A stretch of DNA of 64,000 nt from Sorex araneus (taxonomy: Eukaryota > Chordata > Mammalia > Eulipotyphla > Soricidae): assembly GCF_027595985.1 (NCBI RefSeq), contig NC_073307.1, positions 120,817,678 through 120,881,677 of the forward strand, read 5' to 3'. The notes below the pieces were generated by a model. It had not been told where the DNA came from and ran no database searches. It saw nothing but the letters and a program-made list of their open reading frames with translations. Shown here in pieces: positions 48,336 through 59,518 of the stretch (position 1 is its first letter; every line of letters starts with the position of its first letter). A program made the translations under genes and the position numbers.

Positions 48336-51300
48336 CACTTGTATCACTTGCAGTCCTGGTGATCTTCGATTTGATTGAGCGGGGTGCCAGTAACATCTCC
48401 ATTTGTCCCTGTCATGAGCTAGTGCAGCCCAATGATACCTGCTTGCTCCAGGAACAGGAAGAGCCTCAAATCCTTCATTCAGAGATTTGACGAAGAAAAC
48501 TGACCACCTAGTTGGTGGGCGGCCACGCGGTCTTCTGACGTCCCATGGAATCCAGTCAGTAACAGCTCCAGTCCATCGGTCGTCTCTGAATCGCATTACA
48601 TGACTGGCCCATCTGATTTTTGATGCCTTGACAAATGAGATAGCGTACCTGATTCTTGACCATCGACAGAGGTCAGAACTCCAGATTCCTTCTCTCACTT
48701 GAGTGAGATGTGATACTCCTAGCGTAGCTCTTTCGATTCCTCTTTGGGATACCCGAATAGCGTTCTTATCCTATTTGTGAAGGGCCCAGGTCTCTGAGTC
48801 ATATGTTAGTGCAGGAAGAAAGGTGGAATCGAAAAGATGTGCCTGGAGTCACAGGTTCTTCATTCTCTTAACAACCTCTTGGCCGCTCTTGAATGCATTC
48901 CATGCTGCTCCCTTTCTCCTGTGCAGTTCTAGCACCAAGTCATTCCTCATGTTGATTTCTCAACCCACGTACATATAGCTGCTGCATTCGGAGATGTTCG
49001 TTCCATTGAGAGCAAATGGAGCTGCAGGGACCAGTTTGTTTTACATGCACATTGTCTTGTTGAGATTCAGCTGCAGTCTGACCTTTTCACAACCGTGGTT
49101 GAAGTCAGCAGCATTTTTGCCGCTTGGTTAATGTTTGGTGTTATGAGAACGATGTCATCAGCGAAGCGGAGGTGGTATAATTGCCGACCATCTATCTTCA
49201 CTCCCATTCCTTCCCATTCCAGTCATCACATGATGTTCTCAAGGGCGGCACTGAAGAGTTTCTGTGAAATGGTATCACCCTGCTGCATCCCTCTCTTTAC
49301 ATCAATGATCACTTTCTTGTAGAATGGTGAGATCCTGGTGGTGAATCCACAATACATCTCATGGAGGATTTTGATATACTGAGTTTGAATGCCCTGTTTG
49401 GCCAGGGCTTCAATGACCGCTTCAGTCTCAACAGAATCAAAGGCCTTCTTTAAGTCGATGGACGTTAGACAGAGTGGCATCTTGAACTCTCTCGAAACTT
49501 CAATGAGTTTGGTCACTGTGTGGATATGGTCTATCGTGCTGAATCCCCTTCGGAACCCGGCTTGCTCGAATGGTTGTCCTTTGTCTAGTGTTCTGCTTCT
49601 TCTATTCAGGATGACATGAGTAAACAACTTGTAGACGACAGACAGCAGGTAGATTGGTGATAGTTACCAATATTGTGGATGTCTCCCTTCTTGTACAACA
49701 GAACTGGCCTACTGGTTTTCCACTGGGATGGAACATTGCATTCAGAAAGGTAGCGTGTGAAGAGTCTGGCCAGTGTATTGATGAGTACTGGCAGCAGATT
49801 CTTCAGGTGTTCCGGTCTGACCTTGTCCAGACTAGGTGCTGTTCACCTCTGTACCAGTGAAACTGCGTGTTGGGTTTCAGAAGGGAGAACATTGGGAATG
49901 ACATATCCGTCATGCGGAATTTGGTATGTGGGAAGGTGGACATGGCTGTCAAGGAGATCCGAGTAGAAGTTGTGAATAATTTTCTCCATTGCCTTTCTGG
50001 AGGATGTGATAGATCCATCAGGACATTGGAGGGCAGTCATCTTGGTCTTGTAGGTGGTGAAGGACAGGCGCTTGCGAATGCTTTTCCTGGCTTCTGCTGC
50101 AATGGCCAATGCTGCTGCTCTTATCTCTTTGAGGTCTTCCTTTATCGCATCTCTGCACAGCTTTGGGAGCTCGAATGTTAGCTTGTGGTTGCCTGAGGCT
50201 CGTGCCAAACCACGTTGACGAATGAGCTCGACAGTTTCTGAGGACAGGCCTCTGTTTGTGGCTTTCTCACTCTCGGCATTCTTCGCACAGACATGGAGGT
50301 GCTGAACCAGTCGATTGTATTCCTTGTCTTTGTTGTCAAGGACTACATCTTCCCACGTTGCTGCAATAGTGCCAAAGAGCTCCCAGTTGGTGGTCATTCT
50401 GGGAGTTGTCTTCTTAGACTTAAATTTTGCAGAATTTTCTCCCTGATCTGTGAAGTAGAATTTTGCACGAAGGAGACCGTGGTCTGATCCCGTATGGAAT
50501 TTTGGGACAATAGCGACATTGGTCAGGCAAAACCTTTGACTGAATATGATGTGGTCAATTTCATTGTGGAACTGTCCACCCGGAGACTCCCATGTCCAAC
50601 GTTTAGATTCGGCCTTCTGGAACTGTGAGTTACCATGGATGGTCTTGGTTGACATGATGAATTCAGACAGTCTCTCACCCTGATCGCTCCATTCTAGGCC
50701 ATGTGTCCCAATGTGGAGTTCTTCGGGCGACCTTCTCAGACCTATGTTGGCATTAAAATCACCAACAACGATCTTGTAGAAGGTGTGGTCTTCTTTATAG
50801 AACTTCTCCAGTTCCATGTAGAACCTCTCAACCTCTCTTCATCGTAGTTGGATGTTGGTGCATAGAGGATGAAGATAGAAACTGCAGGCAGTGAGTCACA
50901 TTTATTCAAGCATAATCATCCAATTCGGGGTGTTAGGCATTTGAATGAATCGATGCTCATGGCCAAGTTTGTGTTGACAAGGACACCAACGCCACCAACG
51001 CCTCTGTTGTCACATGTTCCGAGGAACAATTCTTCTCCAGTGTCGAAAATGGCGTGATGTGATTGATGTCTCCTCATTTCGGTCAGACCAATGATGTCAT
51101 ACTTGATCTTCTGCGCTTGCACCATCAGGTCCTCGATGGATGCTTCTGATGCCAGTGTTTATGCATTGAAAGTACAGACAATCATTTTAGTCTTTCTTCA
51201 TTTTGGCAGTCTAGTTTGTCCCTGAGATTTTTTCAGCCTCTCTTTGTTCATCTTTCTTAACGCTGCCATATTGGGGGCTCTTTTGGTGACAGATGAATGA

Positions 51301-51539
51301 GGCCAATTGTTTTTACTGTTGCTGGCATATCGAATACGTGACAGGTAGCTTGCCTAGACTCTGCGTGCGGGCGAGATACTAACGGTAGCTTGCTGGGCAT
51401 TCCGAGAGGGATGGAGGCTTTTAGGGTGGCCTCCAATTGCCCTTAGAGGTGTTACCATAGTTCACACCAAATTTACACCCTATCAAATATGGTGCGGGAA
51501 TAATAGGTATTAAGATTAAGTATTAATCTTAAGTATTAA
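48336..51539 (-). mobile_element. RTE LINE, near full-length, inactive
   Basis: Bounded by the target duplication GTCAAAGATT at 48326-48335 and 51540-51549 inside L1. Minus strand, 5' to 3': a 5' region (51230-51539); an AP-endonuclease part in 50916-51125 and 49843-50817 (motifs IGLTEMR, VVGDFNANIG, SDHGLLRA); reverse transcriptase in 49226-49627 (SIDLKKAFDS, GMQQGDTISQ) and a FADD motif near 49150; a C-terminal region at 48327-48698; and a tail CACTTGTATCACTTGCAG (plus strand). A single polyprotein of the RTE/BovB clade, now in several frames. Confidence 0.9.
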
Positions 51540-54123
51540 GTCAAAGATTAAGTGGCCATATATTTGGGGCTCTGTGACAGGATATTCAACTCTGTTCCAT
51601 TGGTCTGCAGGTCTTTTTTACCCCAATACCATGCTGTTTTAATTACTACTGCTTTGTAGTAGAGTTTGAAGTTGGAGAAGGTGACACCACGCATCTTCTA
51701 TTCTCTAATGATTGCTTTAGCTGTTCGTGGGGGTTTATCTTTCCATATAAATTTCAGGAGTGTTTTCTCTATTTCCTTAAAAAAATGTCATGGGTAGCCT
51801 GATAGGGATCGCATTAAATTTGTATAGTGCTTTGGGCAGTATTGCCATTTTGTTAATATTATTCTCAAAATAACATTATCTCTCCCTATCCATGAGAAGG
51901 TTATGTGTCTCCATTTCTTAGTGTCCTCTTTTATTTCCTGAAGTAGTGTTTTGTAAATTTCCTTGCATAGGTCCGTCCTTCACCTCTTTGGTTAACCTGA
52001 TTCCAAGGTACTTGATTTTCTGAGGTACTATTATGAATGGTATTTTTTAAATGTCTCTTTCTTCTCTTTCATTATGTGTATATAAGAAAGCCATGGATTT
52101 TGGCTTTTTTGATTTTGTAGCCTGCCGGTTTACCATATTGACCTATTGTTTCTAGGAGCTTTTCTGTAGAGTCTTTAGGATTTTCCAAGTATAGTATCAT
52201 ATTATCTGCAAACAGTGATAACTTGACCTCTTTCTTTCCTATCTGTATGCCATTGATATCTTTTTCTTGTCTAACTGCTATAGCCAGGACTTCCAGTACT
52301 ATATTGAATAGGAGTGGCAAAAGTGGGCAACCTTGCCTTGTGCCTGATCATAGAGGTAAGGTTTTTAGTTTTTCCCCATTGAGAGTGATACTTACCATGG
52401 GCTTATGGTAGATGGCTTTGTCTATATTTAGCAAAGTTCCTTTGATGCCCATTATGCTGAGAGTTTTCATCATAAACAGGTGCTGAATCTTGTCAAATGC
52501 TTTCTTTGGATCTATTGATATGATCATATGGTTTTTATTGTTTCTTTTATTAATATGATGAATTATGCTGATTGACTTGCGAATGTTAAGCCATCCTTGC
52601 ATCCCTAGGATGAATTCGACTTGGTCATGGTGTATGATCTTTTTGATGAGTCATTGGATTCTATTTGCTAGTATTTTGTTGAGGATCATTGCATCTGTGT
52701 TCATCAGGGATATTGGTCTGTAATTCTCTTTATTTGTGGTATCTTTGTCTGCTTTTGGCATCAGGGTGATATTTGCTCATAGAAACAGTTTGGAAGTGTT
52801 TTTGATACTTCAATTTCCTGGAAAAGCTTAAAGAGGATTGGGAGTAAGTCCTCTTTAAAGATTTGGAAGAATTCACTAGTAAATCCATCTGGGCCAGGGC
52901 TTTTGTGCTTGGGGAGACTTTTTATTACTGTTTCAATTTCCTTGATGGTGATAGGTCTGTTCAGGTATTCCAGGTCTTCTTGGTTCAGCCTTGGGAGGCT
53001 ATAGGCATCTAGGAATTTATCCATTTCCTCGAGGTTTTCTGTTTTGTGGCATAAAGATTCTCAAAGTAATCTCTGAGGATCCTTTGAATTTCTGTAGTTT
53101 CTGTTTTAATGTCCCCCTTTTCATTTATGATTTGGTTTATTAGAGTCTTCTCTTTCCCTTTTTTTATTTTGTAGTTTTGCTAGAGGTTTATTGATCTTAT
53201 TTTCTCAAAGAACCAGCTCTCGGTTTCATTGATCTTTCTAATTTTTTTTTTTTTTTGGTTTCCATCTCGTTAATTTATGCTCTGAGTTTTATTATTTCCT
53301 TCCTCCTGTCCGGATTGGGCTCCTTTTGTTGGGCATTCCCCAAGCTCTTAAGCTGTGAGGTTAGGTTACTTAAGTGGGCTCACTCCTCACTCCTGAGGTA
53401 TGCTTGTAGAGCCATGAACTTTCCTCTTAACACATAGGTTTTGGTAACTCGTGTCCTTATTGTCATTGATTTCCAGGAATCTTTTGATTTCCTCTTTGAT
53501 TTCCTTTCTAAGCCACTCATTGTCCAATAGTGAGCTGTTAAAATTTCCAGGTGTTTGATTTCATTTTCTGTTTGTGTGTGTGATTTGTTTCTAATTTCAG
53601 CACATCGTAGTCTGAGAATATCATTGATACAATCTCTATCTTCTTAATTTTATGGAGGTATGTTTTGTGGCTCAGCATGTGGTCTATCTTGAAGAATGTT
53701 CCATACACACTTGAGAAGAATGTATATTTGGCTTTTTGAGGATGAAGTGTCCTGTACATATCTACTAAATCCATTTCTTCCATTTCTTCCCTCAGATGCA
53801 GTATGTCCTTGCTAAGCTTGAGTCTGATTGATCTATCAAGAGGTGATAAAGTGGTGTTGAATTCTCCCACTAGTATTGTGTTGTTATCGTGTCTTTCTTC
53901 AAGTCTATGAACAGTTGTTTTAAGTACTTTGCTGGTCCCTATTTAGATGCATATATATTTAGTATTGTTAGTTCTTCCTGTCGTACAGATCCCTTTTTCA
54001 ATAAGAAATGACCTTCACTGTCTCTTGTGACCTTCTTCAGTCTGAAATCAATGTGGTCTGATACTAAGATGGCTACAACAGCTTTTTTTATGGGAGTTTT
54101 TTGCCTGTAGGATTGTTTTCCAG

Positions 54124-54740
54124 TGTTGCATGAACGTTCGTCTGGTCGGAGGCGCTGAGATAAGGCACGCGGAAGAAATGTCTCTCATGGAGGACTAAGG
54201 CTCTCTCTGGATCTTAGCAAAGGCACAGGGCCTTGTGGATCTCCTTTTATTGATCATGGCACTTCTAAAGGGCGCAATACATTGACGTCATTAAAGGCAC
54301 CAAAAAATATTACAGGAAGAATATTAAGGCAACATTATTTCCTTGTATCCGCAGGCCAGTAATCTAGGCCTCAGGAAAGAAGATACAAAACCAAAACTGA
54401 AACGTTCCTTGGGCTAAAAGCACTTGGATTTACATCCCAAAGACAAGGCTGGGCTGCCACAGAAAATCTACATGTCAATTACAAACTAGGCAGCACCTGA
54501 AATCTATATCCCAAAGACTAGTCTGGGCCAGAGCCTGGAATCTACAATATCAAAGGTCAGGCCTGGCTAACATCTGAGATCTGCATGTCAAAGACCAGCC
54601 AGGCTTTTGTGAGAAAAGGAAAAACTGCCTCTTTCAATATACTGAAATTATTTTCTGAAGGCAGCTTGAAGGGGGAAAATGTTCCTGTCTGTAGTACAGT
54701 CTATGTGGGCTCGCCCTGATAGCTCAGTCCATCCCCAACA
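54124..54740 (-). mobile_element. Solo LTR with 6-bp target duplication
   Basis: 617 bases starting TGTTGC and ending CCAACA, flanked by TTCCAG at 54118-54123 and 54741-54746, in L1 ORF2. TTTATT at 54246-54251 (AATAAA on the minus strand) suggests minus orientation. A 6-base duplication is typical of class II (ERVK/beta-like) elements. No internal viral sequence remains. Confidence 0.82.
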
Positions 54741-55340
54741 TTCCAGCCTTTGACTTTGAACCTGTGTTTGCTCTGACTGTTGAGATGAGTTTCTTGCAGG
54801 CAGCCGAATGTTCGTTCAATTTCTAATCCATCCCGCCACTCTATGTCTTTTAATTGGTGTGTTCAACCCATTGACATTGAGAGATATTATTGTTATGGGG
54901 TTTTGTCCCATTTTTCTGCTGAAGTTTGGTGTATTTGAGCATCCTGTCTTGTCTTAAAGAAGCCCATTCATTGTTCTTGTAACCATGGTTTTGAGTCTAT
55001 GAAGTTCCTGAGCTGTTTTTTATCTGTGAAACTGTGTGCTGTTCCATCTGTTACGAATGAGAGTCTAGCTGAGTAAAGCATTTTTTGTGAGTCATTTATT
55101 TCATTGAGTTTTTTCACTATATCCCGCCACTGTTTCTAGGCCATGAGGGTTTCATCAGGCAAGCTGGCTGTGAATCTTAAGGATGCTCCTTTATAGGCAA
55201 TTTCTTTCTTTGATCGTGCTACTTTCAGGATTTTGTCTCTATCTAAGGTTTTGGTCATTTTGATTAGGATGTGTCTTGGGGTATTTTTATTTGGATTTTT
55301 TCTAGCTAGTACCCTTCGGGTCTCCTGAATGTGGTCACAT

Positions 55341-56096
55341 TGATGTAGGCAGGTAGATAGGGAAAGGCCCCTGACAATGAAACTTAGATTAATAAAGTCT
55401 CTGGAAAGGAGAATCCTGAGGCTGACCCACCCTGTGTATACAGAAAACAGACCTGATAAGACCTTCAGCAGACCCTGAGGAGGTTGGACCCCCTTCCCAT
55501 GAAGTTCCTCGAATTCCCTTGACCTCTCCCTTAATCTGATTAAAATGTGATCCAACCTAAAGACCATCACCATTCCCGACCTCCCTGGTAACCTCCTTAG
55601 CAACGGACTTTTACCTGGGAAGAAGCCCCACGTGGGGGCAGGTTGAAGAAACCCTATAAAGGCCACCTTGAACAAAGGAAGCGGGTGTATATGCTGCCTG
55701 AGCCCATGTGCTGCTTGTGCCCACGTGGCTGAGCACATGTGGTACCTAAGCACATGTGTCGCCCGCATCTCCCCTCTTGAGATGTGTACTTTCATGCTTT
55801 CATGTCCAGTGCTAGGATGTGTATAGAGCTTCCTCCACCCTTGGAGAAGCCCACGTTCTCTCTTGAGCGTGTTATTCTTACTATTCGCTCTCTCACTTAT
55901 CCCTTCCTCCTTCCCTCAGAAACCTCTGAATAAAATCTGTTTACTTCACTGCTTGTCTACTGCTGAAATTCTTTTCTGCGAGCGAGACAAGAACCCAGTA
56001 ACTCTGGTTCCCAAGTGGTAGAGGCGGCTGGGGAGAAAGTGACCGTCTTTCTCCTCACCATTTCACGTAAGTCACTCGTGGGGCCCACCAACATCA
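55341..56096 (+). mobile_element. Solo LTR with 4-bp target duplication
   Basis: 756 bases starting TGATGTAGG and ending AACATCA, flanked by ACAT at 55337-55340 and 56097-56100, in L1 ORF1. A TATA-like CCTATAAAGG lies near 55651 and AATAAA near 55929, in plus orientation. A 4-base duplication suits class I (ERV1) elements. No gag, pol or env remains. Confidence 0.82.
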
Positions 56097-56489
56097 ACAT
56101 GTATTCTACAGCTCTGGGAACATCGTAGCAGTAGCAATGATGTCTTTGACAGTTTCTTCTTCATCAGGGTTTTCTTCCTGTCCCTCTGGGACTCTAATAA
56201 TTCTTATATTACTACTCTTGGCTTCATCATGATCTTCTCTTGCCATCTGTTACTGGATTGTCAGTCTCTTTTCCACTTTCTGTTGTTTTCTAGAGAGTCT
56301 CTGGACTTTATCTTTGAGCCCACTGATTCTGTCCTCAGCAGCTGTTACTCTGCCCTGAGGCTGTCCACTAAGGTTTTTAATTCGCCTACAAGGTTTTTCA
56401 GGTCTGATATTTCCGTTTTGTATTTTCTGCATCTCTACCTGCAAATCCTCTTGTATTTTATTGGTATTGCTTTCTATTGTTTCCTTTTT

Positions 56490-56726
56490 TAAAAAAAAAT
56501 TTATTAGTGAATCACCGTGAGGTACAGTTACAGATTTATACATTTTTGTGCTCATGTTTCCCTCATACAAAGTTCGAGAACTCATCCCTTCACCAGTGCC
56601 CATTCTCTACCACAAATAAACCTAGCATCCCTCTGACCCCCCCCATCCCATTTCCCCCCACCCCACCCTGTCGCTGTGGCAGGGTATTCCCTTTTGTACT
56701 CTCTCTCTAATTAGGTGTTGTGGCCT
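56490..56726 (-). mobile_element. Short L1 3' end inserted in L1
   Basis: Minus-strand L1 3' UTR end with its T-run at 56490, 5'-truncated. Flanked by the near-identical TCTATTGTTTCCTTTT and TCCATTGTTTCTTTT, giving a probable ~14-base duplication. Confidence 0.8.
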
Positions 56727-56865
56727 TCCATTGTTTCTTTTAGCTCCTTAAACATCCTCAGTGGTTCCCTTTCTAAATTCCTTGTCAGAGAGTTTGTGTA
56801 GCACTTTATTATTGTTGGGGTCATCTTCAACAAGTAAGCTTGGTGGGGGTGTGCGTTGCTTTACC

Positions 56866-57965
56866 ATTGTGACCTATGCGGCTCAGCCTTTCACACTCAA
56901 TGTTACTATTCTGTTTATGATGTAATATTTATTTAGGAAGGCTTAATGAATTATTGGCTAATGTGTTTCTGTTGCTTAAGCTAACCTGGTGAAAGTTCCA
57001 ATTAAAAGAGTAACTTCTGGTTCTTGTGGGATATGGAGGGGAGAGAATAACTTGAGGCCGTATTAGCGGCCACAGCTCTGGGCAGGAGCCCTGACCTGGG
57101 CTGGTACCTGGATAGGGTGCCAAACTGTGCGCGGAACATTTCAGCTTTAGATGCGGCCTGATGTCCCTCAATTCCCATCCCCCGCAGACCAAGGGTGAAA
57201 ACTGGCATTCCTGGGAACTGGATAAAAATGCGCTCTGGACAGGAACCTTGTTGGTCGTGGTCTTGCCTTTTATCCTCTATCTCCCTGAGGAGAGCATGTG
57301 TCAGAACGGGGAGAAGGAAGGCACCCTCAGAGGAAAAAAGGAAGCCAATTTCTGCCCTGACCATAGCCACCCTATTCAGTCTAGGGATAGCTGGGCCCAG
57401 GACGGGTACAGCCTCCCTCACCACCCAACACTCCGGATTGACCTTATTGTGGGTAGCCATAGACAAGGACTTAGAAAGGATAGAGACCTCCGATAGTCAC
57501 CCCTGCCCTCTCTATTTGAGGTGGCACTACAAAACTGGAAGGGCCTGGAATTGCTGTTCCTGCAGCAGGGGTATTTGTGCGTGGCACTAGGTGAAGAGTG
57601 TTGCTTCTATGGCGATCACTCTGAAGTTATTAAGGATTCCATGGCCAAGGTCCAGGAAGGACTAGTCAAGAGAAAAAGGGAGAAGGAAGCAAATGAGGGC
57701 AAGTTCTAGGCATGGTTTAACAGGTCCTCTTAACTGACCACCTTGATTTCCACGTTACTTGGGCCCCTTCTAATTCTTCTCATCTTAATTTTTTGGCCCT
57801 TGTACCCTTAATCAACTTAATAAAATAGCATATAAATGAAAGAATAAGCACAGTACAGTTAGTAGTTCTCAGGCAGGTGTACCAGAAGATCCCATACCTC
57901 GGGAACCTACACCTGAGTGGTCTGAATGAGGAAGATTCCTCATTATGAATAGCTAAAGGGCGAAA
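56866..57965 (+). pseudogene. Class I endogenous retrovirus env remnant
   Basis: Plus-strand env remains immediately 5' of an LTR. 57195-57590 carries a basic cleavage-like region followed by a hydrophobic fusion-peptide-like stretch. A shifted frame, 57521-57709, carries the transmembrane-subunit CX6CC motif next to the conserved immunosuppressive-type segment. A membrane anchor follows at about 57740-57830 after stops. The change of frame near 57500 and further stops disable it. gag and pol are absent. The CX6CC arrangement places it with gammaretrovirus-like (class I) elements. The 5' edge within 56866-57100 is uncertain. Confidence 0.75.
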
Positions 57966-58415
57966 TGTTAGGGTCAGCTAGCCGAAGAACTGCCTTGACA
58001 GCCTGTATGACCTTTGGGCCGCCTAGGCCTCTTCCAGGAGCAATGAACTAGCTCATTTCTGGTAAACAAGGGTGGAGGGTTACAAAAGTGTTAAAGCAGA
58101 GCAAACAGATGGCTGTCAAACATTAGGTCCCTGGAATAAGGCTAGGTCTCCGAATGTAACTGCCACGAGGTGGGCTTAACATGCCAGTCAAAAAATATGT
58201 ACTCTATAGATAGTAGAAAATTGCTGAATAATGGACACTTGCTAAAATGAAAGTATAAGAACTTCTGAATCCAGTGCTCTAGGTGCTTGTTGAAATCCGC
58301 TGTGCTGGGCAGATACTTGGACCCCAACTAGCTGGAACAATAAACCTCATTGTATGATATGCGTTATTGGGTCTGTTCTCTGTTCTTGAGGGGTGGTCTA
58401 CTATGGACCCCAACA
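57966..58415 (+). mobile_element. 3' LTR of the class I retrovirus remnant
   Basis: 450 bases with imperfect inverted ends (TGTTAGGGTC at the start, GACCCCAACA at the end), preceded by a purine-rich AAAGGGCGAAA. AATAAA at 58339-58344. Follows the env remnant directly. Confidence 0.82.
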
Positions 58416-59518
58416 AAACAAAAGACATAAAATAACATGTCTGGTGGCAATTCTGAATTTATTTTGAATGATTTTAATTTTGAATTATACTGAAAATAAT
58501 GGCTCCTCATGGACACTGTTCTGACACCACACCCATCACCACTATACCTGTCTCCCCTCCTCCCTCGTACCTGCCCCCTAGTGCACTGTTTGTGTCAGTT
58601 CCCCAGTATGTTAATTTTGAATTTTTGTTGCTGCCTCACTGTGTATCTTTGAAAAATAGATAGATACATTCAAATTGTCATAGGGCCTGTCATTTCACTT
58701 CCAGATTTATATTCCAGGATCACACTAAACTTAAACATCAATGTTACAGAAGAATAATTTATAATATCCCCATAATGAATATGGACAACAAATAGACGAT
58801 TCATTTGTCATTTATCAACTGTAATGTATCAATACAAGATTTAAAGTTAAAAGCAACTACAATCAATAAGATAAAAGGGGAAAGGCTGGGGAGAGCAGGG
58901 ACTCTGGGGACACTGGTGGAGCGATTGGTGTTCCAACATTGTATGCCTGAAATAATTCTATTATGGACATCTTTGTTAATAATCGTGCCTCAATAAAAAT
59001 TTTTAATTGAAAAAATCAGTGAGAAAGAGCATATGCTTTCACGTTGATAAATGAAATTCTCATGATAAATGAAAGATGTCTGTTATGACAGACAGGATTT
59101 CGTTTACCTGGAAAGTGTAAATTAGGAAAATGCATTGGGACAGGAAGTAGAAGAGTAGGAAGTCAGACAGAGAGAGTGGAGCTGGGAGATTTTTCGGAGA
59201 TAGAAATGATCACAAATTGCTGTTTACTTTCTTATTGGATGAAAACATAATACAAATGATTGTACTACTAGAGCCCATAATAGATAAATTATACGGCATG
59301 TGAATTACTTCTTAAGAAAGCTGTTTTTAATTTAAAAAGAAGAAATAAACAATAAAAGACATGTTATGCTCTATAACTTCAAGATATAATACAATAGGTT
59401 GTAATAAAAACTTAATAGATTTGGAACAAATACACACATTCACACCAACAGAATAAAATAAAGCCATATATATTTATATTTATACACATACAGAAGAACA
59501 TTTTTTTTACATTTCATT
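58416..59518. other. Unassigned stretch with an old retroposon tail
   Basis: Mostly unrecognised. 58885-58995 (GGGACACTGGTGGAGCGATT, then CCTCAATAAAAATTTTT) looks like an old copy of the L1-like-tailed retroposon end. Confidence 0.45.

Larger units (their letters stand above)
47996..56865 (-). mobile_element. L1 LINE, heavily interrupted
   Basis: One minus-strand L1 in pieces: 47996-48335 and 51540-54123 (ORF2), 54747-55340 (ORF2 start and ORF1 C-terminus), 56097-56489 and 56727-56865 (ORF1 coiled-coil and N-terminal region). Interrupted by a full-length RTE, two solo LTRs and an L1 fragment. The last ~1.2 kb of its 3' end is missing where it meets the retroviral fragment at 47995. All frames are broken. 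Confidence 0.8.

Noticed and set aside
57002-57466. 154-codon minus-strand frame
   Set aside because: Antisense to the retroviral env remnant, with no domain of its own.
47120-58415. A single provirus split by inversion
   Set aside because: Considered because gag and env parts lie on opposite strands, but the LTR termini differ and L1, RTE and solo LTRs separate them; not asserted.
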